36,745 nt of DNA, from contig CANQZT010000001.1 in assembly GCA_947628335.1 (NCBI GenBank), positions 1 through 36,745 of the forward strand. Reading direction: 5' to 3'. The translations under genes were made by a program, and so were the position numbers. Position 1 is the first letter of the stretch. Each line of letters opens with the position of its first letter. The stretch comes from an uncultured Clostridia bacterium (GTDB lineage: Bacteria > Bacillota_A > Clostridia > TANB77 > CAG-508). The notes beneath the pieces are model-generated. The model saw only the letters and a program-made list of their open reading frames with translations. It had not been told where the DNA came from and did not search any database. Positions 26,236 through 33,030 of this stretch are shown piece after piece.

Positions 26236-27018
26236 TTAAACCTCCTCTGCAAAACGTCTTTGTAATTTATTAAATGTTAAATATCCAATTACAAGTATGA
26301 TAACAGATACTAAAAATATTATTCCAAGATTTTTAAAATTAGGAAGTGTCTTATTGTATAATATATTTTGATATTCAAGCATTATTGAAGTCATTGGATT
26401 TAATTTATATATTTTTAAAAATCTTTCTGGCACCATTGTTATACTATAAAGTATTGGGCAAGCATACATCCAAATCATCATAACTGGATTCATAATATAT
26501 TGAACATCTCTAATATATACATTTGCAGCAGATAGTAACATTACAATTCCTAAGCTAAATATTGCCTGTATTAATACAATTAATGGTAAAAATAATGCTG
26601 TCCAAGAAATTCCAACACCAGAAACAAGTAATGCTATAAATATAATTACAGCACTAAAGAAATACTGTATTGTATTACTTATAACTACTGATAAAGGCAG
26701 TATTTCTCTTGGAAAATATACTTTTTTTAATATGCTAGCATTATTTGATACACAAACCGTACCAATAGCAATAGTATTAGCAAATGCATTCCAAGGCATT
26801 AAACAAATAAATAGATATATTGAATAATGCTCTATATCTGACTTAAATACGAATTGAAATACAATTGAATATACAAATAACATTAATAAAGGATTTAACA
26901 AAGTCCATAAAAATCCAAAAAATGAGCCTTTATACCTTCCATTTATATCTTGTTTTACTAAAGTTTTTAACATGTGTCTATAATTATATATTTCTTTTAA
27001 TTTGTCTATAATATTCAT
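26236..27018 (-). CDS. tagG: Polysaccharide/teichoic acid ABC exporter, permease (TagG/Wzm type)
   Basis: Membrane half of the exporter, ABC-2 family, 260 residues and about six helices. Signature stretches are LVKQDINGRYKGSFFGFLWT (residues about 20-39), where the basic segment and FLWTLLNP are typical, and NVYIRDVQYIMNPVMMIWMY. The frame is open to 27075, but the ATG at 27018 is preceded by GGGGAGG at the right distance and begins with the amphipathic helix typical of the family, so it is preferred. It is the first gene of the 22-kb glycan operon and lies 44 bases after an extended -10 promoter. Confidence 0.95.
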   Translation of the reverse strand: MNIIDKLKEIYNYRHMLKTLVKQDINGRYKGSFFGFLWTLLNPLLMLFVYSIVFQFVFKSDIEHYSIYLFICLMPWNAFANTIAIGTVCVSNNASILKKVYFPREILPLSVVISNTIQYFFSAVIIFIALLVSGVGISWTALFLPLIVLIQAIFSLGIVMLLSAANVYIRDVQYIMNPVMMIWMYACPILYSITMVPERFLKIYKLNPMTSIMLEYQNILYNKTLPNFKNLGIIFLVSVIILVIGYLTFNKLQRRFAEEV

Positions 27019-27061
27019 TTTCCTCCCCTTTTCTTTAAGCTTTTTTAAGATAGCCAAACAA

Positions 27062-27070
27062 ATTATATCA
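27062..27070 (-). promoter_or_regulatory. Extended -10 promoter upstream of tagG and the glycan operon
   Basis: On the minus strand TGA-TATAAT (27062-27070) matches the TGN extended -10 form. The -35 position 17 bases further up reads TTTTAA, a weak match, so the promoter may be modest or need an activator. It is the only good candidate I see for the 18 genes that follow. The stretch 27071-27149 holds nothing else I can identify. Confidence 0.6.
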
Positions 27071-27149
27071 TACATCTAGGTATTTTAAAAGTGTTTTAGA
27101 TAAAAATATTTTCTTTTTAGACACGTTTTGGACTAGACAAGCGCTTTAA

Positions 27150-27380
27150 TCCCAGCTAATTATACAAGCTAAATATTATAATGTTTTTAAATTGGCTTAT
27201 CAAAATAATTTAACTAAGATATCTGCAGATATGATTCTGCCTAAAATAATTAAGGATAGAAATACCAATATAAGAACTTATTATACTAGAGAAGAAATAT
27301 TAAAAAATTCAGAAATTATAAATACTAAAAATTTTATTTTAGGACTTATCAAAGTTCAACATAAATATAAAAAAACCTAG
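27150..27380 (+). pseudogene. Short rightward open frame, possible remnant of a lost gene
   Basis: An open frame of 76 sense codons with no ATG near its 5' end (a TTG lies at 27192) and no ribosome site. Its stop codon TAG (27378-27380) lies in the left arm of the terminator hairpin at 27371-27406, the way a real gene's 3' end often does. The predicted peptide, including KISADMILPKIIKDRN and RTYYTREEILKNSEI, has normal residue composition but no family I recognise. It is the only rightward frame with any claim to be coding. It may be the tail of a gene cut off when the HEPN module arrived, or chance. Confidence 0.25.
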
Positions 27381-27406
27381 AATCTTTAAATAGACTCTAG
27401 GTTTTT
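27369..27406. terminator. Strong hairpin terminator after the HEPN/RNA module (bidirectional)
   Basis: AAAAACCTAGAATC (27371-27384) and GACTCTAGGTTTTT (27393-27406) pair at 13 of 14 positions around an 8-nt loop. Minus-strand RNA ends in seven U (27369-27375 on the plus strand) and plus-strand RNA in five U, so it can stop both directions. It lies just past the downstream RNA element, whose stem can pair with one terminator arm (27395-27401 with 27413-27419). Confidence 0.82.
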
Positions 27407-27407
27407 G

Positions 27408-27446
27408 AATGACCTAGAGCTTCGAAAGTTTTCTAGATACCGTTCT
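27408..27446 (-). ncRNA. Copy 2 of the hairpin RNA element, downstream of the HEPN gene
   Basis: On the minus strand: CGGTATC (27436-27442), stem arm TAGA, loop AAACTTTCGAAGC (27419-27431), stem arm TCTA, then GGTCATT. Compared with copy 1 at 28360-28404, the flanks and the 13-nt loop are identical (27 of 27 bases), while three of the four central stem base pairs differ by compensatory changes. U-G and A-U pairs extend the stem into the flanks. Within the loop CTT and AAG could pair around TCG. A perfect -10 box (27452-27457) lies nine bases before CGGTATC. The 3' end is probably the hairpin at 27371-27406, about 75 nt in all. Read as the RNA partner of the HEPN protein. Confidence 0.72.
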
Positions 27447-27451
27447 TTATT

Positions 27452-27457
27452 ATTATA
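27452..27457 (-). promoter_or_regulatory. -10 box for RNA element copy 2
   Basis: A perfect TATAAT on the minus strand, nine bases before the conserved CGGTATC, the same distance as in copy 1. It falls between the HEPN stop codon (27464-27466) and the element. The -35 position (27475-27480, TGAATA, 17-nt spacing) is a poor match, so independent transcription is likely but not certain; read-through from the HEPN gene would also cover the element. Confidence 0.5.
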
Positions 27458-27463
27458 TTTATT

Positions 27464-28342
27464 TTATTTCCTTTTATTCATAGGAAATCCCATTATTTCT
27501 AAAATATTAACTATTTTAATAGACTTTAATTTTTCCTCAAGCTTATTAATTTCTTCATATATAGAAAAATATAAATCATCATACTGTTCTTTTGTTAATA
27601 ATTTTTCCATACATCTTACTACCATATATAGATTTGTTATATTATCTGATTTTATATAGGTACTATCAATAAGTTTAAAAGAAAGATAAAATTTACTACT
27701 GTAATTATATAATCTATCAGAATGTGCTGCTACATTTCTTATTGTTGTTAAATTTTTTAGGATTTGTTTTAACAACTTATCTGATATCTTGAAATATTTT
27801 GCAATTGCTTGTCTATCACTTTGTTTAAGCAATCCATAGTATCTACTAGCTACACCAAATGTAAGAATTTTAACTAATACAAATGGTGGAACAAATCCAT
27901 ATTTATCTAAATAATGTGTTACAGCAGTATGAACATTATAATCTTTTTTTATTTCAATATTAATTTTTTCAAATAAATCTCCTTTTATATCATCACTTAT
28001 ACTATTATCCCAATTAGAAGTATTTAAATAATTTTTTATTCCATATACTTTTGAAATTTGATTTGCCATAATTGATTTTATAACCATTTCTATTTCTAAA
28101 CAATATTTTAATATTATATTTCTAAGATTTTTATCAAATTCAAATAGAGCATATATCTCATCAAAAGAAACATTACTTATATAATTGCCGTTGGGTTCTT
28201 TAAAAATTGATTTATAAGTATTAACAATTGAATAATATGTATATCTTTCAATTTTTCCTAAAAAATCTTTCTTATCAGTAACAGTCACTCCTTTTGACGA
28301 TAAATAATTAATCAAATATTCGTTTGTTTTGTAGTCTTTCAT
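27464..28342 (-). CDS. Abi_2/AbiF-family HEPN protein, predicted RNase toxin or abortive infection effector
   Basis: A 292-residue cytoplasmic protein of the AbiD/AbiF (Abi_2) family, known for phage-abortive infection. Signatures: FEFDKNLRNIILKYCLEIEM (67-86), VPPFVLVKILTFGVASRYYG (151-170), and the HEPN catalytic motif R-x4-H, RNVAAH (R202 to H207), followed by SDRLYNY. Length is typical for the family. HEPN proteins of this kind are metal-independent ribonucleases, so RNA cleavage is expected, possibly as a dimer. ATG at 28342 follows GTGAGGAG. It stands alone between two copies of a small hairpin RNA, one upstream between promoter and start codon and one just past the stop, the gene order of an RNA-antitoxin system. 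Family assignment is firm; antitoxin control is inference. Confidence 0.92.
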   Translation of the reverse strand: MKDYKTNEYLINYLSSKGVTVTDKKDFLGKIERYTYYSIVNTYKSIFKEPNGNYISNVSFDEIYALFEFDKNLRNIILKYCLEIEMVIKSIMANQISKVYGIKNYLNTSNWDNSISDDIKGDLFEKINIEIKKDYNVHTAVTHYLDKYGFVPPFVLVKILTFGVASRYYGLLKQSDRQAIAKYFKISDKLLKQILKNLTTIRNVAAHSDRLYNYSSKFYLSFKLIDSTYIKSDNITNLYMVVRCMEKLLTKEQYDDLYFSIYEEINKLEEKLKSIKIVNILEIMGFPMNKRK

Positions 28343-28359
28343 TGCAACTCCTCACATAT

Positions 28360-28404
28360 AAAAAAATGACCCAAGGCTTCGAAAGTTTCTTGGATACCGC
28401 TCAC
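28360..28404 (-). ncRNA. Copy 1 of the hairpin RNA element, between promoter and HEPN start
   Basis: Predicted RNA of about 44 nt starting near 28403: GTGAG, CGGTATC (28393-28399), stem arm CAAG, loop AAACTTTCGAAGC (28376-28388), stem arm CTTG, GGTCATT, then seven T residues in a row (28360-28366). Hairpin plus U-tract makes it look like a self-terminating RNA; read-through would continue into the HEPN gene starting at 28342. This layout, RNA then terminator then toxin, is that of type III toxin-antitoxin loci. From memory, Rfam holds an AbiF RNA motif found next to AbiF-type genes, and this may be a member; I could not check. Confidence 0.75.
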
Positions 28405-28408
28405 ATAT

Positions 28409-28437
28409 ATATTACCATATTTTTTGTAAAAAAGCAA
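28409..28437 (-). promoter_or_regulatory. Promoter of RNA copy 1 and the HEPN gene
   Basis: On the minus strand TTGCTT (28432-28437), a 17-nt spacer and TAATAT (28409-28414) with TGG directly before it (extended -10). The expected start point is about 28402-28404, at or just before the first base of the RNA element. Confidence 0.75.
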
Positions 28438-28629
28438 GTATTTCGTAAAAATTTAGGACAAACCGCATAAATGCAAGTTATCCACAAAAACATAATATTG
28501 TTACTAAAATTTTATATATTTTTTTATCACAACACTAGTAGTAACACGTTTTTTAAGATAAAAAGTCTTAGCAATCTAAAACACCAAATTATTCTATTAA
28601 AAATAACAAAATTTATGCAAATTAGAAAA
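28438..28629. other. AT-rich spacer without recognised features
   Basis: Between the HEPN module promoter and the next terminator. A rightward open frame crosses it (28471-28725), but it lacks a ribosome site, is dominated by K, I, F and L from AT-rich codons, and runs through the terminator hairpin into the coding strand of the next gene, so I do not call it. No repeat or RNA structure was found. Confidence 0.5.
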
Positions 28630-28678
28630 GAAAAAATAGAACGAAAGATAATAAGACTAATACCATCTTATTATCTTT
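28626..28678 (-). terminator. Terminator of the mre-mrdA unit
   Basis: AAAGATAATAAGA (28644-28656) and TCTTATTATCTTT (28666-28678) form a perfect 13-bp stem with a 9-nt loop. In minus-strand RNA a U-rich stretch follows a few bases later (28626-28636). It begins 6 bases past the stop of the gene ending at 28685. The U-tract is not directly adjacent to the stem, a slight weakness. Confidence 0.7.
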
Positions 28679-28684
28679 TCTATC

Positions 28685-29398
28685 TTATAAAGATTCAAAC
28701 ATATCAATTTTCCAAGTATCATTAACTTTTTTTAATATTATATATTCATCTAATTCAAAAAATGAACTTTTTGAACTTATAGCAACTATCATATTATCAT
28801 CATATAATTTTACATCAAAAGTTCTTTTACTTTGATTAGTAACTCCAAAAATAGTATTTATAAACTCTTTTTTATCCGTATAAGAATATTCATTTTCAGA
28901 TGAATATATGTAATAATTTCCATCTTTATGTCCATATGGTGTATCTGTAAATTCTGTTTTAATATAATTTATTGCTCTATCAGTAAAATATGTTTCAATT
29001 TTAGAAAAATCCAATTTATATGCAGAAACATTAATTACTCCACCAACTGTACCTTCTTGACCAGCTGTGATATCAACCGTATTTGAGCCTGTTAATCCAC
29101 TTCCTTCTTGAATTATATCATATGCTTTTGAATAAGTATCTTCTACAATTTTAGATGCTTCTTCTTTTGTCATATCATTAGAATTTTTTATTTCAGTTTC
29201 AGATGTATTTTTATTTTCTTCTAAAGTATCAACTTGTTTTTGTAAATCTTGTTTTTCATCAGATAATTTTTCAATTTCTTTATAATTTTTTACAAAACCA
29301 ATATAATAAACTACTCCTAAAGCTACAATTAATAATACAATTATAATTAAGCATATTGTAGTTCCTAAACTAACTCGTATTGCCTTTTTATCTTCCAT
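28685..29398 (-). CDS. Membrane-anchored protein of unknown function, last gene of the mre unit
   Basis: A 237-residue protein with a basic N-terminus, one membrane helix (about 10-35), a short coiled coil (about 40-72, EIEKLSDEKQDLQKQVDTLE), and an extracellular domain of about 150 residues ending in YIILKKVNDTWKIDMFESL, a pattern like NTF2-type folds. The architecture suggests a wall-side assembly or sensor protein, but I do not recognise the family. The frame opens at a GTG at 29410, which overlaps the ribosome site AGGAGGTGA; the ATG at 29398 is spaced correctly and preferred. A promoter candidate and a palindrome sit in the 78 bases before it, so it may be expressed separately from mrdA. 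Confidence 0.78.
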   Translation of the reverse strand: MEDKKAIRVSLGTTICLIIIVLLIVALGVVYYIGFVKNYKEIEKLSDEKQDLQKQVDTLEENKNTSETEIKNSNDMTKEEASKIVEDTYSKAYDIIQEGSGLTGSNTVDITAGQEGTVGGVINVSAYKLDFSKIETYFTDRAINYIKTEFTDTPYGHKDGNYYIYSSENEYSYTDKKEFINTIFGVTNQSKRTFDVKLYDDNMIVAISSKSSFFELDEYIILKKVNDTWKIDMFESL

Positions 29399-29445
29399 AT
29401 ATTTTTTCACCTCCTCATCTTTAGTAAATCTTATAATCTGAGATT

Positions 29446-29474
29446 ATAATACCATATTATACATTTTTTTACAA
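29446..29474 (-). promoter_or_regulatory. Candidate promoter with adjacent palindrome for the 237-residue membrane protein
   Basis: On the minus strand TTGTAA (29469-29474), 17-nt spacer, TATTAT (29446-29451) preceded by TGG. Directly downstream, TTATAATCTGAGATTATAA (29431-29449) is a 19-bp near-perfect palindrome (only the central base is unpaired) overlapping the -10 region, placed like a repressor site. AT-rich sequence makes chance matches easy. Confidence 0.45.
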
Positions 29475-29488
29475 TATGCTTTTTCAAA

Positions 29489-31597
29489 TTAAAATTTAAT
29501 TCCCGGATTTACTATATTATCATCTTTTTCGTTAGATTTTTCTTCCGTTGAAATATTAAAATACTCATCCATTATAGGCTTTACAACGTGAGCCGTATAT
29601 GTTCCCTCAGCTCCATGTTTTATTATAGCAACTACTGCTATTTCAGGGTCATCATAAGGAGCAAATCCTACAAAAATACCATCATTTGAGCCACTTGAAA
29701 CTTGTGCTGTTCCAGTTTTACCCGCGACTTCTATTTTAGAGTCTTTAAATAAATTATATGATGTACCTCCTGTATCATTTGTAACAGCTCTCATTCCCTC
29801 TTTAATCGCGTCTATATAAGTTTTATCAATATTTAATTTTTTCTTTTCAAAATTTACTCCAGTAAATGAAGAAGCATATTCATCTATTTCTTTAAGACTT
29901 ACATCATTATTTGTATTTTCATCTGTAATCTTTTTTATTAAAGACACTTTATTTAAAGTTCCTCCATTAGCAATTGTAGAAATATAATTTGCAAGTTGTA
30001 ACGGAGTATATGCACTATCAGACTGTCCAATAGCAGCAGATAAAGTCATTCCTAAATACCACTCATTGTCTTTTCTGTTTTCTCCAGCAATTCTACCTTC
30101 TTCTTCTCCTTGAAGTTCTATTCCTGTTTTCTGGCCTAGTCCAAACATTTTAGAATATTTTATTATTTCGTCTATTCCTATTCTTCTACCAACTTCATAA
30201 AAATAACAATTACATGAGCCTTCCAATGCTTCAGATAAATTTACATATCCATGAGTTATTCCATAATAACTAAAAATCCAGCATTTAGGATTATGTCCAT
30301 AAGGATAAACTCCCGGGTCTAGTATTTTTTCATCAACCGTAATTTTTTTATTCATAAGTCCTGCCATACCAACAAGCATTTTATAAGTAGACCCCGGAGA
30401 ATAAGTTCCAGATATTGCCCTATTATACATTGGTTTTAATTTATCGTTATTTAGCGCATTCCATTCTTTATTAGTAAGTCCTTTAGTTAAAGCATTTATA
30501 TCATAATTTGGATAACTTGCCATTGCAAGTACTTCCCCAGTTTTTACATCTAATACAACTACTGCCCCTGATTCTGCATCTTCTACTACTTTTCCTACTA
30601 AGCTACCATCTTTTAATTTAGCTATTACTGATTTTAATGAATCTTCTGCTATTTTTTGTAATCTATAATCTATAGTAAGTGTTAGAGTATTACCAGCTAT
30701 TGCCTCTTTGGATGTAGTTGTAGATGTAGTATTTCCTTTTAAGTCTGTTTCAACCTTATTTTCTCCATTATTTCCTTTTAAATATTTTTCAAATGATAGC
30801 TCTACTCCTGATTTTCCAACTATGCTATTTACTGTGTATCCCTCATCTTTTTTTTCTTCATATTCTGTGCTAGATATTTTTCCAACATAACCTAATATGT
30901 GAGATGCAAATTGACCATTTGGGTAATATCTTACTGGAACACTTACAATTTTTACGCCATATAATTCATATAAATCTTCTTCTATTAAAGCGTGAGATTT
31001 TTCTGATATATTTTTAGATATTGTTGCACTATTAAATAGTGAATATCCATATAGATTACCTTCATACTTTAATTTTATAAGTTTAATCTGAGTTGCTCTA
31101 TCATATTTTTCTAATTCATATCTATCTATGTATTTTTCTATTATTTGATTAAAATCTAATTTTTCATCAAATCCCATTTCTTCTTTCCATTTTTTTTCTT
31201 CTTCTTTAGTTTCAAAATTAAAATCTGAGTTATTATCATTTATTGGAAAGCTAGAAAAAATTTCATCAGAATTTTGTTCTAATATTTTAATTAATTTTAC
31301 TAATGCTTCATTTTGTTCTTCAACTGTTACATTAACTTTATATAGTTCTACGTTAAAAGAAAGTTTATTCGTCGCTAAAATTACACCATTTCTATCTACA
31401 ATTTCTCCTCTTGGAGCAGTTATTGTTTCAGTTCTAAGCATTCTTCTTTCTGACTGTTCTCTATATTCAGCTCCATTTACTATTTGTAATTCAAATAATC
31501 TTGCTATAAAAATAATAGAGATAATGACTGTGATCATTGACAGTACAAAATATCTATTATTAAGTATAGTAAATATTTTTTCAAAAAATTTTTTCAA
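29489..31597 (-). CDS. mrdA: Penicillin-binding protein 2, peptidoglycan transpeptidase of the elongasome
   Basis: Cross-links peptidoglycan during side-wall growth, working with MreBCD and RodA. The 702-residue class B PBP has a short cytoplasmic tail, one membrane helix (about 17-38), a pedestal domain opening with APRGEIVDRNGVILA (about 61-75), and the transpeptidase domain with catalytic STYK (403-406), SCN (461-463) and KTGT (627-630). The insertion at 120-170 rich in E, D and K makes it longer than many PBP2s. The frame opens at a GTG at 31606 inside the ribosome site; the TTG at 31597 after AAGGTGA is preferred. Last in the order mreB-mreC-mreD-mrdA. No RodA gene is in the window. Confidence 0.95.
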   Translation of the reverse strand: MKKFFEKIFTILNNRYFVLSMITVIISIIFIARLFELQIVNGAEYREQSERRMLRTETITAPRGEIVDRNGVILATNKLSFNVELYKVNVTVEEQNEALVKLIKILEQNSDEIFSSFPINDNNSDFNFETKEEEKKWKEEMGFDEKLDFNQIIEKYIDRYELEKYDRATQIKLIKLKYEGNLYGYSLFNSATISKNISEKSHALIEEDLYELYGVKIVSVPVRYYPNGQFASHILGYVGKISSTEYEEKKDEGYTVNSIVGKSGVELSFEKYLKGNNGENKVETDLKGNTTSTTTSKEAIAGNTLTLTIDYRLQKIAEDSLKSVIAKLKDGSLVGKVVEDAESGAVVVLDVKTGEVLAMASYPNYDINALTKGLTNKEWNALNNDKLKPMYNRAISGTYSPGSTYKMLVGMAGLMNKKITVDEKILDPGVYPYGHNPKCWIFSYYGITHGYVNLSEALEGSCNCYFYEVGRRIGIDEIIKYSKMFGLGQKTGIELQGEEEGRIAGENRKDNEWYLGMTLSAAIGQSDSAYTPLQLANYISTIANGGTLNKVSLIKKITDENTNNDVSLKEIDEYASSFTGVNFEKKKLNIDKTYIDAIKEGMRAVTNDTGGTSYNLFKDSKIEVAGKTGTAQVSSGSNDGIFVGFAPYDDPEIAVVAIIKHGAEGTYTAHVVKPIMDEYFNISTEEKSNEKDDNIVNPGIKF

Positions 31598-31628
31598 TAA
31601 AATCACCTTTTACTATCTCTATTTTATA

Positions 31629-32153
31629 TTATATTGCAGAATTTCTTCTAATTTTAGAATCTATGCTATCTGTTATCTTTAAAAATAGTTCATAAAATAT
31701 ATAAGTTATAACTATATTTAAAATTGAACTTATTACAATTTGTTTTAGTAAATATAATAAACTTGCAAACTCATTTGTTAGTGCTACATAGTATACATAC
31801 TCTATTATTTCAAATACTGCCACAGAAATAAATGTTGCATAAAGTACAGATATTCTACTTTCTTTTTGATTAGAGTAATGTAAAAGTCCAATTATTATTC
31901 CTACCATTGTATAACATATAGTAAACATTCCAGGATTTGAAGAATAAATCATATCTGTAATAAGTCCAATTATAAACGAATATGTTGTTCCTATATAAAG
32001 TCCATACCATAAACTTACAACTATTACAGATATAATTATTAAATTAGGCTTAATTCCAAATAAAGTTTTATCTCCAACAACATATATTTGTGCTAAATAT
32101 AAAACTACAACAAAAATAAGTATATACATAAAAGCTAATATATTTTTTTTCAT
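31629..32153 (-). CDS. mreD: Rod shape-determining protein MreD
   Basis: A 174-residue integral membrane protein with about five hydrophobic helices, the expected size and layout for MreD, the membrane link between MreC and the wall synthesis enzymes. Sequence conservation is low in this family; FGIKPNLIIISVIVVSLWYG and TDMIYSSNPGMFTICYTMVG are the recognisable stretches. Position directly between mreC and mrdA confirms it. ATG at 32153 follows AGGAGTAAT. Confidence 0.93.
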   Translation of the reverse strand: MKKNILAFMYILIFVVVLYLAQIYVVGDKTLFGIKPNLIIISVIVVSLWYGLYIGTTYSFIIGLITDMIYSSNPGMFTICYTMVGIIIGLLHYSNQKESRISVLYATFISVAVFEIIEYVYYVALTNEFASLLYLLKQIVISSILNIVITYIFYELFLKITDSIDSKIRRNSAI

Positions 32154-32162
32154 ATTACTCCT

Positions 32163-33008
32163 CTAATTTATAATTACTCCTACTTCTGATATTTTAGAAA
32201 TTTCTACTGTAGGCTCTACAATTGCATATCTATTCATATCATTTTTCTTAGATATAACCTCTGTTATTTTTCCAACTGGAATTGAAGATGGAAACTTAGA
32301 CCCAAGTCCAGATGTATATAACATATCTGCTATTGACACTTCTGCCTCAATTGGAATAGATTCTAGCTTTAATTGATTTTTTTCTTTTAATTCTAAGTCG
32401 CCCTTTAAAATTGCAGGCTCATTTATTGTACTAATATTTACACTTACTGATGTTTGAGGATCAAGTATTGTAGTAACTACACTTTTTTTCTCACTTACAT
32501 TTGATATAAATCCTACAAGTCCATCTTTATGAACAACTGCTTGATTTAATTTTATTCCATCATTACTTCCTACATCTATTGTAAATGTTTTTGTCCAATT
32601 ATCGTGTTCACGCAAAATAATCTTTCCTAAAGCAATTTTAAAATGTTGATATGAAGTTTTTATATTAAGCATTTCTTTTAAAGTTTCATTTTCATCTAAT
32701 ATCTTTTGACTTTCTAAAAGTTTTAATTTTAATTCTTCATTTTCTTTAACTAACTTATCATTTTCTTCAGTTACAACAGCACTATCAGCAAATTTTTTAT
32801 TAACTGAATCAGAAATTTTTAATGTTAATTTATGAATTCCTTTAAGTGGAGAAATAATTATATTGGATACTTTATTTACTACTGCATTAGAACTATCTTT
32901 AAAAATTATTCCTGTAAAAAGTAATATAACAATTAAAGAAATTATAATAAATATTATTTTCTTTTTATTACTTTTCTTTCTATCTTCAAAAGCATATCTA
33001 TAATCCAT
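32163..33008 (-). CDS. mreC: Rod shape-determining protein MreC
   Basis: A 281-residue bitopic membrane protein: basic N-terminus, membrane helix about 18-36, coiled coil about 65-110 (NDKLVKENEELKLKLLESQK), then the periplasmic-type double beta-barrel domain, with VDVGSNDGIKLNQAVVHKDG and GLVGFISNVSEKKSVVTTIL as the first barrel. It scaffolds the elongation machinery and activates PBP2. ATG at 33008 is preceded by AAAGGAGAAAT. It lies 22 bases after mreB and 9 before mreD. Confidence 0.95.
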   Translation of the reverse strand: MDYRYAFEDRKKSNKKKIIFIIISLIVILLFTGIIFKDSSNAVVNKVSNIIISPLKGIHKLTLKISDSVNKKFADSAVVTEENDKLVKENEELKLKLLESQKILDENETLKEMLNIKTSYQHFKIALGKIILREHDNWTKTFTIDVGSNDGIKLNQAVVHKDGLVGFISNVSEKKSVVTTILDPQTSVSVNISTINEPAILKGDLELKEKNQLKLESIPIEAEVSIADMLYTSGLGSKFPSSIPVGKITEVISKKNDMNRYAIVEPTVEISKISEVGVIIN

Positions 33009-33030
33009 ATTTCTCCTTTCTTTTTACCTA

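Noticed and set aside
27408..28404. Two near-identical repeats as a minimal CRISPR array
   Set aside because: The copies are about 960 bases apart with a protein gene between them, stems differ by compensatory changes and each has its own -10 box. They fit small RNA genes, not repeats with spacers.
28471..28725. An 84-codon rightward open frame
   Set aside because: No ribosome site, AT-driven residues, and it runs through a 13-bp terminator stem into the coding strand of the next gene.
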